Origin: Eublepharis macularius
Taxonomy: Eukaryota > Chordata > Lepidosauria > Squamata > Eublepharidae
Direction of reading: 5' to 3'
DNA: 64,000 nucleotides
Assembly: GCF_028583425.1 (NCBI RefSeq)
Contig: NC_072791.1
Span: 190,130,311 to 190,194,310 of the forward strand
Made by a program: the position numbers and the translations under genes. The notes under the pieces are model-generated. The model saw nothing but the letters and a program-made list of their open reading frames with translations, ran no database searches and was not told the origin of the DNA. This document shows, one piece after another, positions 33,000 through 43,509 of the stretch; the stretch's first letter is position 1, and the number at the start of each line of letters is the position of its first letter.

Positions 33000-33513
33000 T
33001 GTACCATGTGTAATGAGAGCACGCACACTAGATGGTGCTTCAGCATTAATGCACATGTCTTTACATCCAGGTTCAATTACTGTAATGCACTTAGTGTAGG
33101 CTGCCTTTGAAAATGGTCCAGAAATTTCTTCATGTCCAAAACACAGCAGTCAATGTATCGTCAGCCACAGGATACAAGGATCAGAAAGAGCTGTGCTGAC
33201 TGCCTATTGTTTCAGGACACAATCCAAACAGCCAGTTCTTACCTTTAACGCCTTAAATGGCTTGGGGCCAGGGAACAGAAAGGACCCTCTCCTCCTATAC
33301 TCTACAGCTGCCAATTAAGATCTGCCTCACAAGCCCAGCTCTCCATGTCCCCGCCTTCAGAAGCACCGTCACAGACACAGCTTGAATGCCCTTCCCTTTG
33401 AGGCTTCCCTATGTTGCTTTCTTTTTAGGTGCCGGGCCAAAATCCATCCAGGCTTTTAATGAAGGTGTTGATTTTTTAAACACTGTTTTAGCTGGGCAAA
33501 TGTTATTTTAAGC
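33000..33513 (+). mobile_element. Degraded L2/CR1 LINE 3' region
   Basis: 'ggttcaattactgtaatgca' corresponds to the SRxxYCNAL block, followed by decayed 'VQN', then 'acctttaacgccttaaatgg' (TFKALNGLG region) and a 3' UTR of 'ttttaatgaaggtgttgatt'. Many stops, so old. The palindromic element at 33528 is inserted in its 3' UTR. Confidence 0.55.
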
Positions 33514-33605
33514 TGTCTGTAGACTGTATTGTCGAAGGCTTTCACGGCCGGAGAACGATGGTTGTTGGGGGTTTTCCGGGCTGTATTGCCGTGGTCTTGG
33601 CATTG

Positions 33606-33651
33606 TAGTTCCTGACGTTTCGCCAGCAGCTGTGGCTGGCATCTTCAGAGG
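33606..33651 (-). ncRNA. Hammerhead ribozyme motif (left arm)
   Basis: Mirror copy of the right-arm motif, all core residues intact. Type I layout with very short helix III (ACGT, self-complementary), so efficient folding would probably need pairing of two motifs, as known for such minimal hammerheads. Confidence 0.6.
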
Positions 33652-33681
33652 TGTAGCACCAAAAAGTCTTTTGGTGCTACA

Positions 33682-33727
33682 CCTCTGAAGATGCCAGCCA
33701 CAGCTGCTGGCGAAACGTCAGGAACTA
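33682..33727 (+). ncRNA. Hammerhead ribozyme motif (right arm)
   Basis: Core residues CUGANGA and GAAA are intact, helix II is six perfect pairs with a 7-nt loop, the expected cleavage site is after the C at 33719 (GUC), and helix I is CCU/AGG. Compared with the 9.3-kb copy, the core GAAA is preserved here. Confidence 0.65.
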
Positions 33728-33799
33728 CAATGCCAAGACCACGGCAATACAGCCCGGAAAACCCCCAACAACCATTGTCTGTAGACTGTTTTTATGACC

Positions 33800-34426
33800 T
33801 GTGTTTTTATGCTGGGCTGAGGCTTTTTAGTTTTTCTTTATTTTTCTTCATTTATGAGCTTGCATTAGGGAGCGTGCCTTGGCCATGCCAGCCTTGATTC
33901 AGTGTGTTTATGCCACCAAGCACCAGCTTGGAAACTTTCCTGCCATAGGGAACAATGGAGAGTGGCTGGGCAGCTTGCTCAGAAGGCACTTGGGTAGTGT
34001 GGTGGCTTCAGTTTGGTTCTGTTGAGCTTTCTGGTGTGGAAGTCGCATGTGCCTTTGCCATGACAGCCTTGCATCAGTGTGTTTCTGCAGTGGAAATCAA
34101 CTTTGACTTTTACCCCATAGGAAATTATGGAGTGGCTGGACCCGGGGTCCAATATTCATGATCTTGGATGGTCTTAATAGGACAGTCAAAAATACGTTCC
34201 CTGAAAATTTGGTGGAGTTTGTTAGAAAAATACCACCCCCTGCCCTTGCAGATGGCCCCCAGATAGTTTTTTCCCATGGGGAATAATAGAGAGTGGCTGA
34301 GGGCACCTTCCTTAGGGGCCCATAGAATTGGACCCTGGGGGGAGCAAGCCTCCCCCCCTTGCTTCAGTAACAAGGGAATTTTCATTGTGGTTCCTTGGTT
34401 TGACATTGAGATTCTCTGGTTTGACA
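33800..34426 (+). repeat. Long interspersed repeat R2, segment 1
   Basis: Contains blocks such as 'cataggaaattatggagtgg', 'tggctgagggcaccttcctt' and 'ccatagaattggaccctgg' that recur at 38709-39160 and 41290-41700 in the same orientation. The L1 at 34427 was inserted into it, and the sequence resumes at 38709. I cannot assign a class and see no open frame. Confidence 0.5.
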
Positions 34427-37400
34427 CCAGAAAGATTGGCATTCGAATTTGGTGGAGTAAGGAGAAATATCAGGTCGGGTCACGAGATGGAAAACTTTAT
34501 TAGGGACAATGAAAAGGACTTACCAAAAAGTACAAGAATGTGATCATGGAGTGTAAAATAATATCTTGGAATGTAAATGGACTAAATTCACCTTGTAAGC
34601 ATAAGGCTATTTTCCACTGGCTTTTAAAACAAAAATGTAATATAGCATGTCTCCAAGAGACACATATCAGAAAGCAGGATTTAAAGTATTTGAAATTTGT
34701 AAAGCTTGGAAATGAATTTGCTGCAGCCTCCAAAAAGAAGAAGAGAGGAGTTGCGTTGTATATAAAGGAGGAACTGCAGCCAAAATTAATTTTAAGTGAT
34801 GCAGAAGCTAGATATTTAGCAGTGGAAATAATTTGGAACTCGAAGAAGACCTTGGTGATTGGAATTTATGCACCCAATGGCGCGAAAGAAAACTTTTTCA
34901 AGGATTTACAAAAACAATTCGATGAGCTGACCTATGATCAAATAATTCTGGCAGGCGACTTCAATGGAGTTACAAACTTGGAAGAAGATAAGAAATCTAA
35001 AATTGCACAAAAAAAAGAGGACTTTTGCCAAAGTCGTTTTTTGCGATTAAGGAACACGAAAGTCTGGAAGATGTATGGAGGAGACAAAATCCAAAAAACA
35101 GACAATACACCTTTTATTCTGCGAGGCATGCTACTCTATCAAGAATTGATATGATCTGGGCTTCCAAAGAACTAATGTTGTGGACTAGAGATGTGGAGAT
35201 AATGCCTAAGGTAGGCTCAGATCACAATCCTATCATGTGGAGATTTGGAAAAAATACTAAAAGAAGAGGATGGAGAATAAATGAAGACTTGCTGCAGATA
35301 GAAGATAACATGGCGTTGCTACGAAAGGAGACCAAGTTCTTTATACAATACAATTTAAATAAGGATGTGTCAACTCATAAGGTATGGGACACTTACAAAG
35401 CTGTAATAAGGGGAATATTGATGGACTTGAATGCAAGGGACAGAAGGAGAAAAGAAGAAAAAAGAAAGGAAATAACCAAAAAAATTAAAGCCAAAGAGAT
35501 ACAATTTAAGAAAAGACCAGGGAAGAAACGTATATATCAGGATATAAAAATATTGCAGGAGCAATTGACGGCAATGAATAACAAAGAGTTGGAGTGGAAC
35601 TTGAAAAAAATGAATCAAAAAACATTTGAAGGTGCAAATAAACTTGGCAAATATCTAGCTTGGCAATTAAAAAAGAAAAAAGAGAAGAAAACCATAATTA
35701 AAATACGAGAGGAAGACAGAACATTATTGGACCAACCAGCTATTAGTAGAGCTTTCTATAAATTTTATGCAAAACTGTACCAGAAAAAAGACGTGAATAG
35801 AGATTCAATAGCGGAGTATTTGGAAAGAATGAAACTTCCAACGATGTCAGAGGAATGGAAAGAAAAATTAAATAGGGAAGTGACAGAGGAAGAAATAAAA
35901 GAGGCCATCCAATCTACGAAATTAGGGAAAGCACCGGGACCAGATGGACTGACGGCAAAGTTTTACAAAATGATGGCTAGCGAATTGGCACCTTTTTTGA
36001 GAGAGGTAATGAATGAAATTATGCAAGGCCATAAGATTCCCGATTCATGGAACGAAGCTAACATATCACTGATTCCGAAAGATGGACAGGATCTGACCAA
36101 TGTTAAAAATTATCGGAAAATTTCGTTGCTGAACAATGACTATAAAATATTTGCAAAAGTTTTGGCGGAAAGGATAAAGGGATGGCTGTTGGAATTTATT
36201 GCAGAAGAGCAGGCCGGATTTTTACCTAATAGACAAATTAAAGACAATTTAAGGACAATAATAAATGCTATTGAATACTATGATAAGCACTGTGATAGGG
36301 AGGTTGGTTTCTTTTTCGTGGACGCAGAAAAAGCATTTGACAATCTGAACTGGGATTTTATGTTAGCCACTATGGAAAAGCTGCAAATGGGAGCAAAGTT
36401 CATACAAGCAGTTAAAGAAATTTATAGAGACCAAAGTGCAGCGATTGTAGTGAATGACGACTTAACTAAAAAGCTGAAAATAAGCAAAGGTACAAGACAG
36501 GGCTGCCCTCTGTCTCCATTGTTGTTCATTTTGATCTTGAAAATACTGATGATTCAAATACGACAGGATGATACAATTCGAGGCATAAAAATAAAGGAAT
36601 TTTCCTACAAGGTCAGAGCATTTGCGGATGATATAACGTTAATAGTAGACAATCCAATTGAGAATATGCCTAAAATAATAGACAAAATAAAGGAGTTCGG
36701 AGATTTGGCTGGATTTTATGTGAATAAAAAGAAGTCGAAGATACTATGTAAAAACATGACCAAGCAGAAGCAGCAAGAACTAATGGAGATAACGGATTGT
36801 GAGGTAACTAATAAAGTAAAATATCTTGGTATTGAACTGACTGCGAAAAACATAGATCTATTTAAAAATAACTATGAGAAATTGTGGATACAAATAGAGA
36901 GAGACTTGATAAAATGGAACAAACTGAATTTATCATGGTTGGGAAGAATAGCAGCAGTAAAGATGAATGTTCTACCACGTGTGATGTTCTTGTTGCAAAC
37001 AATCCCAATTATCCGAGACTCTAAACAATATGACAAATGGCAAAGGAAAATTTCAGACTTTGTGTGGGCAGGCAAAAAACCACGTGTGAAAATGAAAGTA
37101 TTACAGGATGCGAAGGAAAGAGGTGGTTTGCAACTGCCCAATATAAGACTATACTATGAAGCAATTTGTCTAAAAGATTGGATAACATTAAAAAACCGTA
37201 AATTGCTGGCTTTGGAGGGACACAAAAAGTTGTTTGGATGGCATGCCTATCTGTGGTACGATAAAGTTAAAGCAGACTCTATGTTTTTGCACCACTACAT
37301 TCGAAGAAGCCTCTTCACAATCTGGAAGAAGTATAAGGTTTATTTGGAAGATGGAATTCCTTCATGGGTGGTTCCGTATGAAGTAATAGATCCGAGAACT

Positions 37401-38689
37401 GTCGACAATGAACAGCAACGTTTGACTTACAAGGAGATAATACAAATACAATATTCAACAATAAGAATAAAGACAGAAGAAGAGCTGTCTCCTTGTTATG
37501 GATGGTTTCAATATAGACAGATCAGAGATCTTTTCAATTCGGACTGTTTAAAAGGAGGAATAAGAATGGAAAACTCAGAATTAGAAGAAGTGATATTACA
37601 AGAAGGCAAAAAAAAATTTTCAAAGATTTATAAAGTACTTCTAAAATGGCATACGGAGGATGAAATAGTAAAAGTCCAGATGGTGAAGTGGGCAGTAAAT
37701 TTCAATAAAGAAATAACAATGGAGGCGTGGGAGCACCTGTGGAAAAACACATTGAAGATTTCAACTTGTACGAACATTAAAGAGAATGTATACAAAATGA
37801 TCTATAGATGGTATTTAACACCAAAGAAGATTGCGCTAGGAAACACTAACATGTCAGACAAATGTTGGAAATGTAAAAAGCACGAAGGGTCACTATATCA
37901 TATGTGGTGGACTTGTGAGGTAGCTAAGCAATACTGGGGAGATATAATTGAAGCAAGTAATGAAATTTTACAAATCCAAATAAATAAGAACCCAGAATTG
38001 TTGCTACTGAACTTGGGAATGGAAGGTGTTCCAGTGCAGTACAGAACATTGTTATTTTACATGACCACAGCAGCAAGACTTTTGTACGCGCAGAAATGGA
38101 AAATACAAGAAATACCAACTATAGAAGATTGGATTTATAAATTGCTGTACATGGTGGAGATGGACAAAATGACAAGAAAACTTAAAGATCTTGATCCAGG
38201 ACAATTTATTGCTGATTGGGGGAAATTGAAACAATACTTAGAAAAAAATGGGATGTGAAGGGAGAACTGTGGCAGTTTGAGAACTATTAAAATGTGATGT
38301 TGTAAATAGAAGAGATAAGCGACTTTACCATTAAGGGGGAATTTAATTATTACAATCTAAGCTAGTATTATGTTTAAGCAAATCTTACTTAGAATATAGA
38401 GTTTAAGCAAGGAAGAGTAAAATGGATACATTGGTGGATTAGTGATTTTAATATAGTATATATATAAAACAATTTGAACATGCTTAGAGTAAAAGATATT
38501 ACGATATATGTGTTATAGAAGAATATAAGTGAAGTCAAGTTAAGTAATAAGAAGGGTTAAGGGTTGGAAAGCTGTTGGAAGTCGATAAGGAGGGGGGAGG
38601 AAGGGGGGGTTAGAGTAAATTAGATATGATGGGAATGTATGTATTAAACATGAAATATAAACTCACCAATAAAAATTAAAAAAGAGAGA
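34427..38689 (+). mobile_element. L1 (Tx1/L1-type) LINE, near full-length ORF2
   Basis: A 4.26-kb insertion with a perfect 19-bp target duplication, gagattctctggtttgaca, at 34408-34426 and 38690-38708. It is 5'-truncated about 120 bp before ORF2, so ORF1 and the 5' UTR are missing. The 3' UTR (38259-38689) is A/G-rich and ends in a short A-rich tail. The intact duplication and long open frame show a young insertion. Confidence 0.93.
34546..38258 (+). pseudogene. L1 ORF2p endonuclease-reverse transcriptase, one frameshift
   Basis: The first ATG of the frame (34546) starts MECKIISWNVNGLN. An AP-like endonuclease follows with SWNVNGL, CLQETH, GIYAPNG, LAGDFNG and, after the frame change, SDHNP. 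The frame changes once near 35010-35025, beside a run of A, from the 34546-35154 frame to the one ending at 38258. The second frame has the RT blocks KAPGPDGLTAKFYK, SLIPKDGQD, EEQAGFLPNRQ, DAEKAFDNLNWDF, GTRQGCPLSP, FADD (36621-36632) and KYLGIEL, and a C-terminal CWKCKKH...H...C knuckle (37863-37915). Total length of about 1,240 residues is normal for L1 ORF2p. Confidence 0.92.
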
Positions 38690-38708
38690 GAGATTCTCTG
38701 GTTTGACA

Positions 38709-39160
38709 TTTGGATACTCTGGTTTGACATTGGGCCCCTTTGGTTCTGTTCAGTTTTGTTGATTCAGCTTGCATTGAGAGTGGGACTTGCACTTGGGACT
38801 AGCTTTTGACCGAGGTTTGCTTTTGCTGAAGTTTTCCTTTGCCTGTAAAGCCTTGGAAATGTTTTCCCCATAGAAAACAATGGAGTTTGGCTGGGGGCAC
38901 CTTGTTCATGGACACACAGAATGGGGCCCTTGGATTTAATCTTCCTGAAACTTGGAGGGGGGGTTCTTTAGTGGACAGGAAGAAATAGGTTCCCTGTGGA
39001 ATTTCCTTTATTCCCCTTGGGAAATGCCCTCAAGTTCCTCAGACAGTTTTCCCCATAGGGAGTAATGTCGGATAAATTTGGATTAGAGAATCTGACCCGG
39101 ATTTTAGAGATTACAGATTTTTTGTAACCTTGAAACCTGGATCCAGATCACTTGGATTTT
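38709..39160 (+). repeat. Long interspersed repeat R2, segment 2
   Basis: Resumes R2 after the L1. Shared markers: 'tttggctgggggcaccttgt', 'cttcctgaaacttggagg', 'ttctttagtggacagg', 'ttttccccatagggagtaa'. Direct repeats of 'ttctctggtttgaca' and 'tactctggtttgacat' lie at its start. Confidence 0.5.
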
Positions 39161-39189
39161 TTTTTCTCTAAGGGCAACCCTTGGTATGG

Positions 39190-39830
39190 CAATTTCTCTG
39201 ATCAGATGCTTGAAGGGAAGAGAGCCTCCTTTCTGGATCCAGGCACAGGATGTGTGGGCTTTGTTCCAGCAGTGCATGCACTCATGAGAAGGCATCAAGG
39301 GAATCAAGTCCTGGCTGCAATCTTTCACCAAGAACAAGTTGGACATCTTGGCAACCATGTGCAACCCATGCATCAAGGGCAGCATCGTCAAGTGGGTGGG
39401 GAAGTTCAGCAGCTTGAGATGCAAGCTTTCTGAGCGGGTGTAGTGTATGTAGGCCAGGAGAGATACTCTGCCGCAGAGGAAGAGGAGGGGGATACCTGCT
39501 CTGCTGGCCTCCACACCACCTCTTTTTGGCAAGGTCCCCCCATGGCCACTCCCAAGATGTCCATGAAGATGGTGGTGGTGAAGATCCGGGAGGGACTCAG
39601 CCCCTCTGGGAATGCGAGGCACGTGAGACAGGATTTGGGGGAGGCAATAGTCAGGGACTACCTGTCAAAGCCCTGCAATTAGTATACCACCTGTCCTCCA
39701 AGTTACAGGGCCGTGAGAGAGGCAGTCTGTGTAAAAAGAGGAGCACTAATACTGTCCCTTTACTCAGGTTTCAGCAGGGGACAAGCCAATGAGTTAGAAA
39801 GGTAGAGATTCATGGACTCAGGGATCTGTT
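39190..39830 (+). pseudogene. Possible hAT transposase fossil
   Basis: In one frame 39330-39440 reads KNKLDILATMCNPCIKGSIV and then KWVGKFSSLRCKLSERV. This resembles the 'LATxLDPRxKG' block of hAT/ZBED-type transposases. Farther on, DLGEAIVRDYLSKP resembles the 'E...YLSEP' linker before the dimerisation domain, and TTCPPSYRAVRE could be a decayed 'CPPTSVASERLF'. Frames change between blocks and stops intervene. No inverted termini were found, so this is tentative. Confidence 0.35.
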
Positions 39831-40682
39831 TACCCTTTGCTTTTTACTGGCCTGGCAGTATTCCTTTGCTGTGTAGATAGCTATTCTCAGGACTTCTTAT
39901 TCATAACACCTTCTACTCTTTATCACATACTATGCCCTTACTCTCCATCTTGGATCATGGATGTCCTGCCATCCACTGCCACCCTTAGACTAGATACCTA
40001 GACAAGGATCTGCCTGTCCTCTTTCCTATCCAGTATGGAGTTCTTACAATAAAGAACTCTCGTGTCTTTTCTAAAGCTTAACCAAAACTTTGAGTGTAAA
40101 CTTCACTCGCTCTCTCCCATGCACATGCTGAACGCAAGCTCCTACTCATCTCACATTTCTGTGCATACCATGCTACTCTGTTGACAGCCTCTCATGGTTC
40201 AAAGGCTCCTCTCATGCCCTGCCTGCTCTCCTGTAGAGCTGACCCATTAGTCTTCCTGAAGGTCATTTTGCTGTTCTTCAGTTTCCTGACTCTGGACTTT
40301 CAGAATGAGTGAAGTGAGCACACACCTTGTGCCTGCATCCCCTGTCATTCTGTGTTCAGGAGGCAGGGAAAAGCATTCTTCCCAGAGTTAAACTTAGGCA
40401 GAAGAACACTTTATCCACTTGGTACACTATAAAATGTACATTCCAACTTGGAATCTTCTGCCCACCATAAACATTACCATCCCAACAAACACACTCCTTA
40501 GACCTTGCAACAATTCTGTGTAAAAAAATTAAGAAAAACAGCACCAAAAATGTTGTCTTCTTACCACTAGAACAGGAAGATTCAGAGAGATGTTAGAGAA
40601 AGAAGAGAAACTGACTGCATGTACATACCAAAATGTTAAATTAAAACAAGCAGAAGCAAACCCACAGAAACACCCCAAAAGA
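39831..40682. other. Unique-looking DNA
   Basis: No gene or repeat recognised. Confidence 0.4.
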
Positions 40683-40881
40683 GCAAGAGTCCAGTAGTAC
40701 CCATAAGAGTAACAAAATTAGTGGTAGGGTATGAGCTTTCGTGAGCCACTTCTGAAGAAGTGAGCTGTGGCTTGCGAAAGTCCATACCCTACCACATATT
40801 TTGTTAGTCTTATAGGTGCTACTGGACTCTTGCCCTTTTCCACTGCTACAGACAACCACAGCTACCCATCTTGATCTAACT
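40683..40881. mobile_element. Fold-back Penelope-like element with hammerhead motif
   Basis: Left arm 'caagagtccagtagtaccc' to 'agtggtagggtatgagc' mirrors right arm 'tccataccctaccacat' to 'gtgctactggactcttg', centred near 'cttctgaagaag'. The right arm carries CTGAAGA (40752-40758), helix II kept by two G-U pairs, and GAAA (40776-40779); helix III departs from the family. The outer end 'tgctacagacaaccacagc' matches other copies. Flanked by 'ccaaaaga' at 40675-40682 and 40882-40889. Arms differ at several sites, so it is older than the 33.5-kb copy. Confidence 0.65.
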
Positions 40882-41289
40882 CCAAAAGAAGCTACTGAAT
40901 GTTGTTGTGTTGTTCTGTGCTGTTAACTTTCTTCTTTGCAGGGGTGGGAGGGAACAGGAAGGTCGATGGTGATGGGCAGCTTCTGCAATTCTGTCTCAAG
41001 GCTCCTCCGAGCCAGTGACTGACAGTGTAGGGAGTGCACACTGCAGACAGTGGAGAACTTGGGTTACCCAAAATTATCCCTCTCACTTTCGGAGGCCTTC
41101 TCTGTGAGAAGGATCGTATATTTGTGTGTATTTGTTTGCTAGTATTGGCAGAGCTTGGCCAGGTTGGTGGTTCTGCTGGATGGTTGATGTTGGTATTTGG
41201 TTCTGTTCTAGGGTGTTCCCACATTGGCCCTGGGTTCTTCCTAGCATTATTGACTGAACCTGGTTCTATTGGGCTTGCAACAGTATCCC

Positions 41290-41700
41290 TTGCTTCAGTT
41301 TGGTTCTGGCTAGATTCTCTGGTTTGGCATTGGTTATGTTGGGCTTTCTTGGTTTACATTGCATTGGGACTAGCTTTTGGCCAGGGTGTGTCCAGTGTGT
41401 TTAGTTAAGGTATCTTAGCCCTGGAGAAAGTCTTGAAATGCACCCTCCCCCTAGGAAACAAGAGAAAGTGGCTGGGGGCAGCTTGTTCAGGTGCCCATAG
41501 AATTGGACCCCTCGGTCCAAACTTCTTGAAACTTGGAGAGTCTTTAGTGGATAAGGATTAGGATCCCTGCATTTTTAGTGGAGTTCACTTGAAAAAGGAC
41601 TCCTCCAACCTCCCAAATAGTTTGCTCCATAGGGAATAACAGCCAATTTAGGATTTCCTGAAAAAACTGGACTCAAATAGTGAATGGGACCCAAATATCA
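41290..41700 (+). repeat. Long interspersed repeat R2, segment 3
   Basis: 'agtggctgggggcagcttgt', 'catagaattggacccctcgg', 'cttgaaacttggagag', 'ctccatagggaataaca' match R2 segments 1 and 2. It leads straight into the 153-bp tandem array. 40890-41289 carries related but weaker similarity. Confidence 0.5.
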
Positions 41701-41789
41701 GGAACATGGAACATTTATGATATTCCAGACAACAGGATCCAATTACTAACTATTTCATTTTGTTTTTGCTGTACACCCCTAATCCTGAT

Positions 41790-43445
41790 CTTTGAAGACC
41801 TGTGCTTTGGATCCATCTATTTGTGCTGTGGAGACACTCCGAAGTGGCAGATCCTGATATCTGTGGTTCAGTCTGTGGCTATGGGTATGATACATAATTG
41901 TATAATGAGTTTGGGGTAAACACATGTAACACTGCTGAGGATCCATGCATTGGATCCAGGTTTTTCTTGAGTGGCAAAGCCACAAAGCAATTAATGTCTG
42001 ATATTTGTGGTTTGATCTGTGGCTATGGACATGATCTGACTGAATGGTTCATTTTGAGTGACCCCATGTAAAAATCATTAGGATTCATGAGGATCCATGC
42101 CTTGGATTTATGTTTTTCTGCTGTGGTAGCACCACAAAGGAGTTGATATATGGTATTAGTGGTCCAAGCTGTGGCTATGGACATAATATGGGATTGAATG
42201 GTGAGTTTTGGGTGGCCCTAGGCAAAAATCCAGAGCATCTGTGAAGATCCATGCTTTCCAACCATGTTTTTGCACCATGGCAGCCCCAAGAAGTGGTGTG
42301 TGTGTGATTTTTGTGGTCCACTCTGTGGTTATAGAAATGTTATTGGATTGTATGGTAAGTTTGGGCTGACCCCATATAAAAATCCAGAGGATATATGAGG
42401 TTTTGTCCCTTGGAACCATGTTTTTAGATGTGGCATCCCTACGAACCAGTGGAAGAATGATTTTTGTGGTCCAGTCTGTGGCTATGAACATGATATGGGA
42501 TTGCATGGTGAGTTTTGGGTGACCCCTTTTTAAAATCCAGAGGATCCATGAGGATCCTTCCCTTCAAACCACATTTTTTCACCATAGTGGTGCTGAGTGT
42601 GTGATTTTTGTCATCTACTCTGTGGGTATGGACATAACATGGGATTATATGGTGAGTTTGGAGTGACCCCATGTAAAAATGGGCTCCATGTTTGGAACCA
42701 TGTTGGTACAACCATGTTGTACCATGGCATCCCTATGGACCAAGGGAGGCATGATTTGGTTGGTCCAGTTTATTTATTTATTTATTCAATTTATATACTG
42801 CCCATCCCAGGGGCTCTGGGCGGTGAACAGTCAAAATCGATAAAAACAAAAACTAAAATCAATATACAAATAATAAAACAAATTAACAAGGTGCAGTGGT
42901 GGGGAAAACCTTCCCCACCCCAAAGGTGGGAGGCCGACATGGCACCGCCCCCACAAACAACAGTTTGTGGCTATGGAAATGATATTGGATTGTATGGTGA
43001 GTTTTGGGTGACACAGTATAAAAATCCAGAGGATCCTTGAGGATCCGTGCTTTTGAAATATGTTTTGGTGCCATGACATCCCTAGGAAGCATCGGAAGGG
43101 TGATTTTTGTAGTGCAATCTGTGGCTATGGACATGAAATGGGATTGTATGGTGAGTTTTCAGTGACCCCATGTAAAAATCCTGAGGATCCATGAGGATCT
43201 GTGCTTTCAAACCATGTTTTTGCATCATGGCACCACCACAAAGTGATGTCTGCATGATTTTTGTGGTTCAGTCTGTGGCAATGGAGATGATATTAGATTG
43301 TATAGTGAGTTCTGGGTGACCCCATGTAAACATCCAGAGGATCCACGAGGATCTGTGCTTTCATATGACATTTTTGCATCCCGGCAGCGCCACAGAGAGG
43401 TGGGTGTGTTATAGTTTTGGTGCTGTCTGTAGATTACAACATGAT
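41790..43445 (+). repeat. ~153-bp tandem array, about ten units
   Basis: The marker 'ctgtggctatgg' or a close variant occurs at 41873, 42017, 42169, 42323, 42476, 42620, 42964, 43119, 43273 and 43427. After removing the insertion at 42776-42963 the spacing is 144-156 bp. Units also share 'gatgatatgggattg', 'tggtgagttttgggtgaccc', 'aaaaatccagaggatcc' and 'accatgtttttgcaccatgg'. Copies diverge enough to show the array is not freshly amplified. Open frames here are side effects of the repetition. Confidence 0.92.
42776..42963 (-). mobile_element. CR1/L2-type 3' end inserted in the tandem array
   Basis: Plus strand begins (TTTA)n then 'caatttatatactgcccatc', 'ccaggggctctgggcggtga', the reverse complement of a CR1/L2-type 3' end. 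It interrupts a unit between 'tggtccag' and 'cagtttgtggctatgg', with 'cagtt' repeated at both edges. It is younger than the array. Confidence 0.75.
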
Positions 43446-43509
43446 CTATAATATGACCATCTTTTTCTTTTGTTCCAGTATATAAACCATATGAATTCTG
43501 TTTAAAATC

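Larger units (their letters stand above)
33528..33775. mobile_element. Perfect-palindrome Penelope-like element with two facing hammerheads
   Basis: A 248-bp insert flanked by a perfect 14-bp duplication (tgtctgtagactgt, 33514-33527 and 33776-33789). Arms 33558-33664 and 33669-33775 are perfect reverse complements over 107 bp with a 4-nt spacer (agtc). Each arm holds a complete hammerhead core: on the plus strand CTGAAGA 33685-33691, helix II GCCAGC/GCTGGC, GAAA 33712-33715, then CGTC; CCT/AGG make helix I. The left arm carries the same on the minus strand. The first 30 bp (33528-33557) are unpaired and equal the end of the 9.3-kb copy. Confidence 0.85.

Noticed and set aside
34969-35129. Minus-strand and other shadow frames within the L1
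   Set aside because: They overlap ORF2 and have no independent signals.
41860-43134. Open frames of 80-150 codons in the tandem array
   Set aside because: They follow the ~153-bp periodicity and switch frames with unit length; not genes.
41790-43445. CRISPR array or LTR pair
   Set aside because: Units are contiguous ~153-bp repeats with no unique spacers, in a vertebrate genome; no terminal-repeat structure.
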